This document shows positions 46,705 to 55,286 of a stretch of DNA of 64,000 nucleotides, piece by piece. The translations under genes and the position numbers were made by a program. This stretch comes from Salirhabdus salicampi (GTDB lineage Bacteria; Bacillota; Bacilli; Bacillales; Alkalibacillaceae), in the NCBI RefSeq assembly GCF_024259515.1, contig NZ_JANBWE010000001.1:1078010-1142009 (forward strand), given 5' to 3'. Numbering within the stretch: position 1 is the first letter of the stretch; every line of letters starts with the position of its first letter. Under the pieces are notes generated by a model. That model searched no databases and was not told the DNA's origin. It saw only the letters and a program-made list of their open reading frames with translations.

Positions 46705-46757
46705 ACCGGGGGCGTTAACCAAAGAAGGGTTAATGCTTTCTTTGTTGAAGTTTTTGT
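46705..46757 (+). terminator. terminator, variant B repeat
   Basis: ACCGGGGGCGTTAACC, AAAGAA, GGGTTAATGC, then TTTCTTTGTTGAAG. Same head and tail as 41843-41881, different stem. Confidence 0.7.
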
Positions 46758-46818
46758 AGCAATTAGTTCAATAAAAGGTAAGATTAAAATATTAGTAATT
46801 TAGCACAACGAATAGGGG

Positions 46819-47097
46819 ATGGGGGAAAAATTGTTTGAGGTTGAAATCAAAGATGTTTTTAAGATTACAGGTAGAGGGTTTATTTTAGCAGGAGAAGTAA
46901 TTAAAAAAGATTCTGATATTAAAATTGGAGAGTTTTTAAAATTAAAGAATGATAATGAGCTAAAAATACCTGTTACGTCTATTGCGATGCCAAACCACAA
47001 GGTTGAAGAGAGTCAGTTACAACAAATAGATATATTAGCTGACATACCAGAAGATTTGGCAGAATCATTGAGAGGGAAACATCTGTATAAAAGTTGA
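46819..47097 (+). CDS. EF-Tu domain-2-like small protein, 92 aa
   Basis: Beta-barrel protein resembling domain 2 of translation GTPases: EVEIKDVFKITGRGFILAGEVI (~5-26), DIKIGEFLKLKNDNELKIPVTSI, and a C-terminal ADIPEDLAESLRGKHLY. Stand-alone copies occur in Bacillus genomes without known role. Start uncertain: ATG at 46819 is close to its GGGG, and a TTG at 46831 has GGGGGAAAAA spacing. Confidence 0.65.
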   Translation: MGEKLFEVEIKDVFKITGRGFILAGEVIKKDSDIKIGEFLKLKNDNELKIPVTSIAMPNHKVEESQLQQIDILADIPEDLAESLRGKHLYKS

Positions 47098-47261
47098 ATT
47101 TAGGCAACGTGCTATACATATCCTTGGGTGAAATTGTAGGCTTATGGTGAAAAAAGAGGATTGCCGCTGCGATCCATTTTTTCTTGAACTAAAGGGCAGA
47201 ATAGTTGAATAAACAATAATTAGATCAACAGAAAAAAATAGAGCTTGGGAGGTCTTAAATA

Positions 47262-47734
47262 GTGACAAATAACGAAACTATCTTCGAAGCCAATCGCTTA
47301 GTTGAAATAATTAAATTGCAATATCCAAACTTTGTTGGTAAAACAGCAAGCGAAAGTGATATAGAGAGATTAGAAAGAAAATTGAATGTAAAATTACCCA
47401 AATGGTACATCGAACTTTATACAACAGTTCCTTTAATTGGTGCAGAGTTTGGAATTCAAGAAGATGAGCCAATTGAGGATTATGATGGTGTTTCTCATAT
47501 GATGTGGGGGAGTGTGGACGATTTAATTGAAGAAAATATCGAATACGAACCTGGAACATCAGCATTAAAAGACGGATACGTTATATAGCCAGTTGCTCTC
47601 ACGGAAGTGGAGACCCCATATTTATCAGACTGAACTCTGATGAGCCAGGAGTATATCGTATATATCACGATGATTTCACAAAATCTCAATTAGCAGAAAA
47701 CCTAGTTTCATTGTTTAAAAATGCAAAAATTTAA
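47262..47734 (+). pseudogene. SMI1/KNR4 family gene with one frameshift
   Basis: GTG start with GGGAGGTCTTAAATA upstream. N-terminal part TASESDIERLERKLNVKLPK and WYIELYTTVPLIGAEFGIQ is SMI1/KNR4-like. At about 47583 a frame change turns the expected YVIIASCSHGSGDPIFIRL into a stop; the rest (RLNSDEPGVYRIYHDDF then SLFKNAKI) is in the next frame. SMI1 proteins are often immunity proteins of contact-dependent toxins. Confidence 0.8.
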
Positions 47735-47801
47735 CGCAAAAACTGCTGTTGCTTATTGAGCTAATGGGGTGCGATGCTTGAAGAAGAAGTATTGAAACGA
47801 T

Positions 47802-47945
47802 AATGTTCAGCGTGTGGAGGGAACATAACTTTATTTATTATTGTCAACAAATTATAAAACTAAACCCCTTTCGAAATGATAAAGATTGTTTTGTAAAGAT
47901 TCCGTTTGTCTTCGGTTCATACAGCTAATATTTCCTTTCAATCGT
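47802..47945. repeat. dispersed hairpin repeat, copy R3 (right module)
   Basis: ATGTTCAGCGTGTGGAGGGA then ACATAAC, followed by ACTAAACCCCTTTCGAAATG and ATAAAGATTGTTT, TCCGTTTGTCTTCG and CTAATATTTCCTTTCAATCG. Collinear with 37091-37215. Confidence 0.75.
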
Positions 47946-48345
47946 ACATAGGTATAGGTAATAATGGATAAGAAAGGAAATTTCTGAATGTACGCCTTTA
48001 TTAAAAATATTTATGTTGGTTTAATACTTCTTTTCACTTCTTTGAATAGATAGTTATGCATTTGATTTATAACATCACATGTTTTTATCCTTGTTATTTC
48101 TATTATTTTAAAATTTTAGTTAATAATTTCAATTTCAATTATGCAATGCTCATTAAGTTACGGCATATACACGGTAAATATTGGGGCCATTTTCGTCCAC
48201 ATCGATAAATACTTAGAACCCGCAATACACCGTAGGGATCGACGGAAAGTTGAAGAACGGAGAAAATTAAAGTAAAAAGAGATAATTGCACTATATAAGA
48301 GTTAATCTTTGATCAATAATGTCAAAAAACAATTGATAATGATTG

Positions 48346-48420
48346 TGGTAAATGTTACCATTACTCATAAAATCAACATCTTTAGGGGTTTATATCTTAC
48401 CTATAAGGTAGGTGTGGTGG
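48346..48420. repeat. ~70-bp direct repeat pair (with 49180-49250)
   Basis: GTAAATGTTACCATTACT...ATCTTACCTATAAGG here and GTAAATGATACCATCACT...ATCTTACCTATAAGG at 49180-49250. It looks like the 5' region of the 48432 gene duplicated downstream. Confidence 0.6.
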
Positions 48421-48431
48421 GAATACCTATT

Positions 48432-48626
48432 ATGAAAGAGGATGGAGAATTTGTTCGATTTGGTGAACGAATTAGTCTAAAGGATGTGGAGCTAACAGGC
48501 TACTATTTAATACATGAATACTGTTATAACGAGATTATCTTAGTAAATTGGACGGGAAATCATGTAACAGTGCAAGATGACTTGGTTTACAACGAATTCG
48601 TTAGACCTTCTTTTCCGGAATTTTAA
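48432..48626 (+). CDS. hypothetical protein, 64 aa
   Basis: MKEDGEFVRFGERISLKDVE ... YCYNEIILVNWTGNHVTVQD. Not recognised. The frame is open from 48309, but GGTGGG about 10 bases before the ATG at 48432 supports this start. It overlaps the next frame by one base (TAATG). Confidence 0.5.
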   Translation: MKEDGEFVRFGERISLKDVELTGYYLIHEYCYNEIILVNWTGNHVTVQDDLVYNEFVRPSFPEF

Positions 48627-48640
48627 TGTGGGGTGGGGAG

Positions 48641-49003
48641 ATGAATAAAAACTTTTTAGGTGTTGTTATTGTCGGAATTTTAATTCTATTTGGTATAGGT
48701 ATCTATTCAAATTCAATTCCTAAAAACGGCGATACTATTAAGGTAAAAGAGGAAACACTCGGGGCTATATCAGAAAGAACACATTATGATTTTGCTCAAG
48801 ACGCATTAGATAAGGATTTTCACATCCAACAACTTTTACTTACGAAGTATATAGATGAAGGAAGATTTGTCGTCCTACTAAAAGGAGACACAGTAGTAAT
48901 TGAAGACTGGGACTTTGATAGTCGTTATGACTTAGATATAGCAAAAGTGTATTCGGATTACCACAATGAAACCTTACTGGTACCGAAAGAAGACTTACGT
49001 TGA
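48641..49003 (+). CDS. membrane-anchored hypothetical protein, 120 aa
   Basis: One N-terminal membrane helix (FLGVVIVGILILFGIGIYS) and a soluble acidic domain (DFAQDALDKDFHIQQLLLTK, VVIEDWDFDSRYDLDIAKVY). Not recognised. ATG at 48641 preferred (GGGGTG upstream); an ATG at 48626 overlaps the previous stop. The two genes are probably translationally coupled. Confidence 0.55.
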   Translation: MNKNFLGVVIVGILILFGIGIYSNSIPKNGDTIKVKEETLGAISERTHYDFAQDALDKDFHIQQLLLTKYIDEGRFVVLLKGDTVVIEDWDFDSRYDLDIAKVYSDYHNETLLVPKEDLR

Positions 49004-49611
49004 GGGTATAAAAATTCCCATGTTTCTTTCTATATTAGTGACTTATATATTTTATAATAGGTATATATGAGGGAAACGAAATGGGTTTTGACGCATGGAA
49101 ATTCTTAGCGTTCTTTGGTGTGCAAAAGGTGTAGAACAGGCACGAAGGGAAATTATATTATGCTCATAATATCAACAACTTTGGTAAATGATACCATCAC
49201 TAGTGAAATGAATAGGTTTTGGGGTTACATATCTTACCTATAAGGGATACTCTACTTAAATTTAAATACCCACTGTGTTATAGAGACTCTATTCCATAGT
49301 GGGTGTTTTTAATTCACTAAACACCTGAAGGATATAATTTAAGTTTTTTTACAATAGCGAGTGATGTACGGACAATGCTTACTTAAGTTAAAAAAGTGAT
49401 TAGCATAAAGATTACTTCTCATTTTTGGTTGTAAAACAAACAATAAAAGATGAGTAAGGTTGACCATTTCGGCAAACGTAGTTTCTGACTAATCCCTATA
49501 GATATTTAATAAATGAGTAGATGAAGCTATTAATATCGAGGGATATTATTATTTACCGAACAATACACTTAATTGGACTGATCACGATTTGTATGAAAGG
49601 AAGCTGTAAAG

Positions 49612-49960
49612 GAAATAGAATTAACGCATATTAATGAAAACTATTTTGATATTACGAATGAGGTATACCGATTAATAGAATTTTAATGTAATATTCTAAA
49701 AAAGTTGCAACATATAGCAAAACAAATATATGGAATCATAAAGAAGCATTGGACTTTATATTTGAAAATAAACGTGATCGGATGAGTGAATTATTGCCTA
49801 TGTGGAAAATGTAATTAAATCAAAAGGGTACATAGTGAAGACTTCTAATCAAAGGAAGAGCTAGATCTTTAATTAAAGATTTAAACGCTGTCACACCTAA
49901 TACTGGCAGAAGGTGGAGAGGGTCCGGAACCCTTGCGAAGACTATTGATAATAATATTTT
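49612..49960 (+). pseudogene. scraps of decayed genes
   Basis: Readable pieces: EIELTHINENYFDITNEVYR, then VATYSKTNIWNHKEALDFIF with ENKRDRMSELLPMWKM, then GRARSLIKDLNAVTPNTGRR with WRGSGTLAKTID. They lie in different frames. The last is reminiscent of tail regions of secreted polymorphic toxins, but that is too weak to assign. Confidence 0.4.
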
Positions 49961-50194
49961 CACAATAATATTATACAGATTAAATAAATTTCTTTAAGTG
50001 TTTTACTCAATCACTCAATCGGGTTCTTTACTTGAAGTAGCTATAGAGAAGTGAAATTGCGACAATTTACAAGACTAAAGATCTTTAGTTAAATAAAAGA
50101 AATTAATAGAAAAATTGAACTCTAATAATATTTAATAGTTCAACAAGGTCGTTCCCTTGATACATAATTTCTTAAGAATTAGTAACGTATTTAT

Positions 50195-50452
50195 GTAAAA
50201 AGTAATGTAATTTAACGCAATATGAATTTACACGAGTATCGGAAGTTAAAGAAGTTATCCATGGCCCTTATACTGCATACAAGAATAAACTGTAGAGTTT
50301 ATCATAGAGATTTCTAAGGGGAATAGGGAAGGTATTCATTATTTTTACATAAATACCACTAATCAACTTGTGAAATTTGAACCGTGGGATGGAAGAATAG
50401 TAATTAGGTTATTCTATGCTGATAATAATTATAATGATAAAGATTATCAATA
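50195..50452 (+). pseudogene. decayed hypothetical gene
   Basis: FTRVSEVKEVIHGPYTAYKNKL, stop, then in a shifted frame EISKGNREGIHYFYINTTNQ, LVKFEPWDGRIVIRLFYADN and NYNDKDYQ. Two lesions at least. Not recognised. Confidence 0.5.
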
Positions 50453-50697
50453 GAAAAGAGAGGCCCTCCAAACCAATAGAGAGCCTTTTTATATATAAAG
50501 CCTTTTTACAATCAGATTAAGGTACGACCTACAATACGAGTCAGTAAAGGACAGTTTTTATGGAACAGCCTCTGTTTTATCTAATTGAGCTTATAATACA
50601 GATGAAATGACTAGAATTTACCTAGAACATTTCCCAGGAATTCGCAATTTATTATTTAAATCGGATTTTAAATAAATTAAGATTGTTCACATAATAT

Positions 50698-50809
50698 AAA
50701 AGAGTTGATTTTCGATAACCTGTGGACAGTATTAGACAATTGAATTGGGATAAGTATGCCCTTTTCGAAAATGTCTAATATTGTCTCTATCAGAAATCAA
50801 CTTTTTTTT
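50698..50809. repeat. MITE-like element with ~40-bp imperfect terminal inverted repeats
   Basis: Left arm AGTTGATTTTCGATA ... GGACAGTATTAGACA; right arm TGTCTAATATTGTC ... TATCAGAAATCAACT followed by TTTTTTT. Inner TATTAGACA/TGTCTAATA and outer AGTTGATTT/AAATCAACT are perfect. It could also act as a terminator. Confidence 0.6.
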
Positions 50810-50982
50810 ACTTTTATATCTCTTTTTTATAGCGAGTACGCCATGAACCTGAAATTCAGGGTAGCGACAGTAATAGTGATGAAGGTGTGAAAAGACACTT
50901 ATAGCCGCTTATGTAAGGAAAGGGTAATTTGACGATAGATTTTTTAATGCAATTTATGGTACTGAAAAGGAGCGATGATTTT

Positions 50983-51660
50983 ATGCATGAACTAGTTATA
51001 GTATTAATCGATAAGGAGCAACTGAGTGAATATAAGCTTAAATCTTTACTTTCTACTTATGAGGCAAATAAATATCCAAATGAAATATCTTGGGAACGAG
51101 AATGTGAGTGTGTAGGGAAAGAAGCAAGACGAAAAGCACATAAAATTGCTAAAGATGCTATCGGCTGGCTTGGGGACAAGCATAAAGAATTACGTAAACA
51201 AGCACGTATTACAGGTCATTTTAACAGCTTAGAATGGGAGCAATTTCGACAAAAGTGGGATGATATATATAATATCACGTACAAGAGTCACCCCAAACGA
51301 TATACACCTGATTTGGATTGCTCAGTGTGCAACGGTATTGGTTGGTATATGGACAAACTTGACCTTCATGAAAGATGGGATTGGTGGGTGATTGGTGGCC
51401 GATGGGATGGATTACTCACAGGAAAGGAAGATATTGAACTGGAAAACACGTTAGAAAATAATACGATAGAATTTCAGGATTTACCAGATGGGTTAAATCC
51501 GTTATCTTTTATTACCCCTGATGGCATGTGGATTGATGATCCTTATCACACGATACTCGGAGATCAGAAAAATGAAAAAGAACTATGGAAAAAGGATATA
51601 CAGAAACTTAAAGATACATATCCAAACACATATGCAGTAGCGGTAGATATCCACTATTAA
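50983..51660 (+). CDS. hypothetical protein with WDWWxIGGRWDG motif, 225 aa
   Basis: Contains HERWDWWVIGGRWDGLLTGK (about residues 133-152) and a Cys pair in DLDCSVCNGIGWYMDK. W-rich 'W-x-I-GGRW-x-G' motifs occur in uncharacterised phage and actinobacterial accessory proteins. Codon and charge patterns look real along the whole frame. ATG at 50983 has AAGGAG 10 bases upstream, while the upstream TTG at 50929 has AAAGGG. Not assignable to a function. Confidence 0.7.
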   Translation: MHELVIVLIDKEQLSEYKLKSLLSTYEANKYPNEISWERECECVGKEARRKAHKIAKDAIGWLGDKHKELRKQARITGHFNSLEWEQFRQKWDDIYNITYKSHPKRYTPDLDCSVCNGIGWYMDKLDLHERWDWWVIGGRWDGLLTGKEDIELENTLENNTIEFQDLPDGLNPLSFITPDGMWIDDPYHTILGDQKNEKELWKKDIQKLKDTYPNTYAVAVDIHY

Positions 51661-51696
51661 TATACCGTTTACATTAACTTGGTTATGAGTTCATCA

Positions 51697-51972
51697 TTAA
51701 CTAATCATATTTCTACGAATAGTCCTTACAATATAAAAAATAATACCAATAAAGGCTAAGAATGGAATGATAGCACCTGGTTGTGATATGAAGAGAAATA
51801 GATACATTAAGCCAATTCCATATAAGATTAACCTTCCAATTCGTTTAAAGGTTAAGTAAATGTTCATTGATCCGAAACTATCTTTTCCTTTTACTTTATC
51901 TTTAATTAGTAATGCACGTAAAGCATAGATAAGAAGAGCGCCTCCATAAACTATAAAAACAGTTATTGCCAT
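51697..51972 (-). CDS. small membrane protein, 91 aa
   Basis: Three predicted helices (about residues 3-20, 47-62 and 66-85) and a short basic tail RTIRRN. Resembles DUF4181-like small Bacillus membrane proteins in layout, not certain. GGGACGGAGGACA precedes the ATG on the minus strand. Divergent from the riboswitch-controlled cluster. Confidence 0.65.
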   Translation of the reverse strand: MAITVFIVYGGALLIYALRALLIKDKVKGKDSFGSMNIYLTFKRIGRLILYGIGLMYLFLFISQPGAIIPFLAFIGIIFYIVRTIRRNMIS

Positions 51973-52044
51973 TGTCCTCCGTCCCTTTCAAGGTTAAAAA
52001 ATCATTAAACTATTGTTTAATGTATTAAAATTTGGTAAATTTAT

Positions 52045-52073
52045 AGTACATTAGTTATATTTAACCATATAAT
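52045..52073 (+). promoter_or_regulatory. promoter for the riboswitch transcript
   Basis: TATAAT (52068-52073) preceded at 17 bp by AGTACA (52045-52050), a moderate -35. Predicted start about 52080, just ahead of the aptamer. Confidence 0.5.
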
Positions 52074-52080
52074 AAAAATA

Positions 52081-52167
52081 TTGTTTAGGGCAAACTTATT
52101 GAAAAATAAGGACGCAAAGCCATGGGTCTAAGGTTGCATACGTAACTACGACTGCCAGGTTGCACAT
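52081..52167 (+). ncRNA. c-di-GMP-I (GEMM-I) riboswitch aptamer
   Basis: Core elements are all present in order: AGGGCAAAC, a short GAAA-type loop, GGACGCAAAGCC, GGGTCTAA (tetraloop-receptor type), and ACTGCCAGGTTGCAC closing the last helix. AGGGCAAAC plus GACGCAAAGCC is highly specific for GEMM-I. It senses cyclic di-GMP and controls the gene downstream. It is followed 15 bp later by a terminator, so control is most likely by transcription termination. Confidence 0.92.
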
Positions 52168-52180
52168 TTCTTTAAAGAGG

Positions 52181-52215
52181 TAGTCCCTAACATTTTTATG
52201 TTGGGGACTTTTATT
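52181..52215 (+). terminator. riboswitch expression-platform terminator
   Basis: AGTCCCTAACA ... TGTTGGGGACT followed by TTTTATT. Immediately downstream of the c-di-GMP aptamer and 50 bp before the first structural gene. Whether ligand turns it on or off cannot be read directly. Confidence 0.88.
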
Positions 52216-52267
52216 ATGGATTTAAACAGTTAAAAAAGTGAGCTTAAATATTAAGGAGTGAAAATAT

Positions 52268-53233
52268 ATGTCACAGAAAACAAAAACAGACAGTAACCAA
52301 AGTACTAATGTTAATGATGTATTTGATGAAACTGAAGAGAACCTATATATTGAATTCCAAAAAATCGTTGAACATTTAAGTCAAGAAATTACCAGAAATG
52401 TTATGGCATCAATTGTATCAACACCGTTAGACGAAATATATAAGAAGTATGAAACATATATTCCCAAGCTTGAAAATTCAACTGAGAAGATTAAAATTGT
52501 ATCTGATCAAATGTTAGAAACAAAACAAGATTTATATCAAAACATCTCAAAGCTTATCTTAGAAGTGAGTAATAGAACAATAGAAGACACTGTATTCACA
52601 AAATTAGAATCAATTAAAAATGAATATGAAAAGCAACTCCCTCTGATGGACAAAAATTCTAATGAATTACAAAAATTAATTAAAAAAATACAAGATACAA
52701 AAGTCGAATTATTTAATAACACTAAATCCATAATAGGGGAAGTTAGTAATAAGGTGATAGAGGAAGAAGTTTTAAAAAAATTTGATGAATTATATAAACA
52801 GTATGAAGTTCAATTACCAAAAGTCATAGAAACTAATGACCATATTGATAAATTGATAATCGAATTAAATGAAGCTAGAAAAAAAATATACTCGAATGTG
52901 AATGATCTCTATGATTCGTTATCCGATAAAATTGTAGATACTGTTAATGAAAAACTTAATGTGATTTATCAAAAATACAGCAAAAAAGTAGAAGAGCTTG
53001 ATCAAAAACATGAGAGCTTACAAGAAGTAAATAGAGAGTTAAATAACACAAAAGTTGAGTTGAGAAGAAACGTCAATAATTATAAGTCGGAAATAGGTGC
53101 AATGAAAAAAGATATTGAATTGCTCCAAAATAACACAAATAAATTAAGAGAAAGCTTAGAGGAAAAATTAGATTTTCAAAATAAGATAATAATAGGGTTA
53201 GGCATAGTTGTGATCATTTCACTAGTTATCTAA
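52268..53233 (+). CDS. tail-anchored coiled-coil repeat protein, 321 aa
   Basis: Nearly all helical. About three and a half tandem units of 58-59 residues are visible, each opening like IYKKYETYIPKL, IKNEYEKQLPLM, LYKQYEVQLPKV and IYQKYSKKVEEL, and each with a TKQDLYQNI/TKVELFNNT/ARKKIYSNV segment mid-unit. Residues 303-321 (NKIIIGLGIVVIISLVI) form a C-terminal membrane anchor. Likely a cytoplasmic coiled-coil rod bound to the membrane. First gene after the riboswitch; AAGGAGTGAAAATAT precedes the ATG. Scaffold role for the GTPases is inference. Confidence 0.85.
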   Translation: MSQKTKTDSNQSTNVNDVFDETEENLYIEFQKIVEHLSQEITRNVMASIVSTPLDEIYKKYETYIPKLENSTEKIKIVSDQMLETKQDLYQNISKLILEVSNRTIEDTVFTKLESIKNEYEKQLPLMDKNSNELQKLIKKIQDTKVELFNNTKSIIGEVSNKVIEEEVLKKFDELYKQYEVQLPKVIETNDHIDKLIIELNEARKKIYSNVNDLYDSLSDKIVDTVNEKLNVIYQKYSKKVEELDQKHESLQEVNRELNNTKVELRRNVNNYKSEIGAMKKDIELLQNNTNKLRESLEEKLDFQNKIIIGLGIVVIISLVI

Positions 53234-53255
53234 GATAAATTGAAAGGAATTAATA

Positions 53256-55286
53256 ATGGTTAAGCATAAAAATCAAATGAACACCTCTAACAAACATATA
53301 AAAAATTTAATATCTATAAAAAATAGACAGTTACTAAAGTATAGAATGAGGAATCATTTTCATGCCTTACAGGAAGAAATAAATAATACAATTAAGAAAA
53401 TAAATTCGCAAGTCAACCATGAAAGTGCGAAACTAGTACACCCTATGCTGCAAGATTTAACAGCTCTTAGTTTTAAAATAAAAGAACTAACAGAAGGATT
53501 AGATAAGAAATTCGAATTATTTATCGTTGGTATGGGTAATTATGGAAAATCCACTTTAATCAATGCATTACTTGAACAGAATGTAGCTGATATGGATGTA
53601 AGACCAAAAACTTGGAAAGTTGACGTGTACGATGCCACTCTAAATGATGGGAATTGTTTAATTGTCTATGAAAATGGAGAAACAGATTACAAGTCTATTG
53701 AGGAGACCAAGCATTTTATAGATGAGGAAGAGCAAAAAACAAAACTGAGTAGAAGGACAGTTAAAGCCGAGTTAAAAAAAGTCTTGCCTGAATTAAAGAC
53801 AAAAGAAGCGATTAAAGAAACGGAAGAATATCTTAAAAAAGAGTTTTTATACCAATCAAATGTAGTTGAAGTAAGATGGCCAATAAAGACTAACTATTTA
53901 TCCCAAAAGTTTATGGTTGTTGATACTCCGGGTCTTGTTCAAGAAAACCTTTCTGGAGAGACAATTGTAAGTGTACAAAAATACTACCATAAAGCAGACG
54001 GAGTTATCTGGATACTTGATGCAACTAAGTTGGCTGCAAAGAAGTCCAAAGATATGATTGATGAACTAGAAAAATCATTAAAAAAAATCGGTGGAAAGAC
54101 GGATAATATAATTACAGTTTTAAACCGAATTGATTTAGTAAGAAGAAACGGTGGAAAAGAAGCAGAAAACAAGGTTTTAACTGAAGCAAATAATGTATTT
54201 GGGAAACATTTTAAAAACTTTATATGTATATCCGCGAAGCAGGCTTTGGATAGTATTACTAATAATGATGGACAACAGAAAAAAGAGAGTGGTATCGAAA
54301 AACTAATTCAAGCTATAAATGCAAATTTCTATGAAAATGCACAAAAAATCCAACTTCAAAGTAGAGAAGTAGGGATTAAACAAATTTTACATAACGCGAC
54401 AGATAATTCTTTTCCATTAAAGTTATATTTAAATAGATTGAGAGATGAACAACAAAAATATAATGATAGAAAAGAGTCTATTCTTTCCAAATATAATACA
54501 GTTAGGAAAAGTTATAAAAACAACCTGAAAGATATAATAGATACTTTTCTTCAAAATACTGAAATTCGTATAAATAATCATGCTCAAGTATTATTTGAGT
54601 TGGAGACTGACCATGAAAGAGAAAATTATATAAAAAATTACCTCTTCTGTCTTGAAGAATTACAACCCGAATTAGAAAATTTTCATAAATATTGGATCAA
54701 CGAAATTGAAAGCTTGATGAAACAATTAGTTTATGAAGTAGTCTTTACAGAATATCAATATATTGATACAGACTCACTAAATAAAATGTTTGAAGATATT
54801 GATAAAGTTTCTCAAAGCAACCTGTCGTACAAACTTAATTCAACAACTTTAGAAACTGATGATCTGAGTTTTGTGTCGGGTGCAGGCTTTGCTGCAATTG
54901 GTGGGTTAATCTTTGGACCAATTGGTTTATTACTTGCAGGTCTTACAAGTGCTCTAGGGATTAATAAAGGAATAGCAAAATTGTTTAAAAGCGGTGGATT
55001 AAAAAGGGACTTAAATAAAGCAATAAATACACATGTAAAGGATGTGAAAAATTCAATCCTAGAGGATCTAGATTTAAAAAAAGAAAAAGCTAAAGACAAC
55101 GTATTAAAAGATCTTAACAATTCTTTTATCAACCTACATGGTTCTTTTGAATCAAGTATTGAAATAGAAAAGTCCTTGAGTAATTTATATGAAGCTTTTG
55201 AGAAGCCACTTGTTTATCCGGACATAAAAACGATATTAGTTAATGACAAGCAAAAAATAGGCAAATTGAGGTGTAAAAATGGATAA
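53256..55286 (+). CDS. dynamin-like GTPase 1, 676 aa
   Basis: Large GTPase of the bacterial dynamin-like superfamily. G1 GMGNYGKS (residues 92-99), G2 Thr in DVRPKT (~119), G3 DTPG (223-226), G4 NRID (290-293), ISAK (~325). Long helical stalk ~370-540, then a Gly-rich hydrophobic hairpin (541-570: SGAGFAAIGGLIFGPIGLLL) typical of the membrane paddle, and a C-terminal helix. Expected to bind and remodel membrane with GTP hydrolysis. Starts 22 bp after the coiled-coil gene and overlaps the next GTPase by 8 bp (ATGGATAA). G4 has Arg in place of Lys. Confidence 0.9.
   Translation: MVKHKNQMNTSNKHIKNLISIKNRQLLKYRMRNHFHALQEEINNTIKKINSQVNHESAKLVHPMLQDLTALSFKIKELTEGLDKKFELFIVGMGNYGKSTLINALLEQNVADMDVRPKTWKVDVYDATLNDGNCLIVYENGETDYKSIEETKHFIDEEEQKTKLSRRTVKAELKKVLPELKTKEAIKETEEYLKKEFLYQSNVVEVRWPIKTNYLSQKFMVVDTPGLVQENLSGETIVSVQKYYHKADGVIWILDATKLAAKKSKDMIDELEKSLKKIGGKTDNIITVLNRIDLVRRNGGKEAENKVLTEANNVFGKHFKNFICISAKQALDSITNNDGQQKKESGIEKLIQAINANFYENAQKIQLQSREVGIKQILHNATDNSFPLKLYLNRLRDEQQKYNDRKESILSKYNTVRKSYKNNLKDIIDTFLQNTEIRINNHAQVLFELETDHERENYIKNYLFCLEELQPELENFHKYWINEIESLMKQLVYEVVFTEYQYIDTDSLNKMFEDIDKVSQSNLSYKLNSTTLETDDLSFVSGAGFAAIGGLIFGPIGLLLAGLTSALGINKGIAKLFKSGGLKRDLNKAINTHVKDVKNSILEDLDLKKEKAKDNVLKDLNNSFINLHGSFESSIEIEKSLSNLYEAFEKPLVYPDIKTILVNDKQKIGKLRCKNG

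Larger units (their letters stand above)
46483..46818. other. intergenic region with decayed gene and repeat
   Basis: Contains a frameshifted gene remnant (46519-46690) and a variant B hairpin (46705-46757). Confidence 0.55.
40144..47790 (+). repeat. family of cassette-boundary-like repeats (variant A/B)
   Basis: A short motif recurs at gene boundaries on the plus strand. Variant A approximates CTAACGGGGCAGGTTAGTTG and sits near 40150, 40545, 40866, 41460, 42538, 43746, 43853, 46135, 47190 and 47760. Variant B has the head AACGGGGGC, a variable stem-loop and TTTTTTTGTTGAA, at 41838 and 46704. Variant A cores CTAAC...GTTAG are inverted repeats. Elsewhere in the window: 6782, 7153 (head only), 24702 and 59821. 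Confidence 0.75.
47735..48431. other. intergenic region with repeats and a coding scrap
   Basis: Variant A repeat near 47760, a copy of the GTTATGTTC hairpin element with its right flank (47802-47945, homologous to 37088-37215), and a scrap reading KYLEPAIHRRDRRKVEERRK (about 48208-48274). Confidence 0.55.
49004..50928. other. 1.9-kb region without intact genes
   Basis: A gene graveyard: short protein-like scraps at about 49612-49686, 49700-49813, 49850-49960 and 50195-50452, each stopped or shifted. It also has a TIR-type element at 50698-50809 and the duplicated repeat at 49180-49250. No intact gene was recognised. Confidence 0.6.

Noticed and set aside
40144..47790. True integron with attC sites
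   Set aside because: The repeats do not fit the RYYYAAC/GTTRRRY pair consistently and no integron integrase is in the window; kept only as a cassette-like array hypothesis.
52084..52170. Other riboswitch classes for the leader (glycine, SAM, THF)
   Set aside because: The AGGGCAAAC plus GACGCAAAGCC core is specific to GEMM-I and the remaining helices fit it.
53984..54172. Minus-strand open frames inside the dynamin genes
   Set aside because: Antisense shadows of AT-rich coding sequence.
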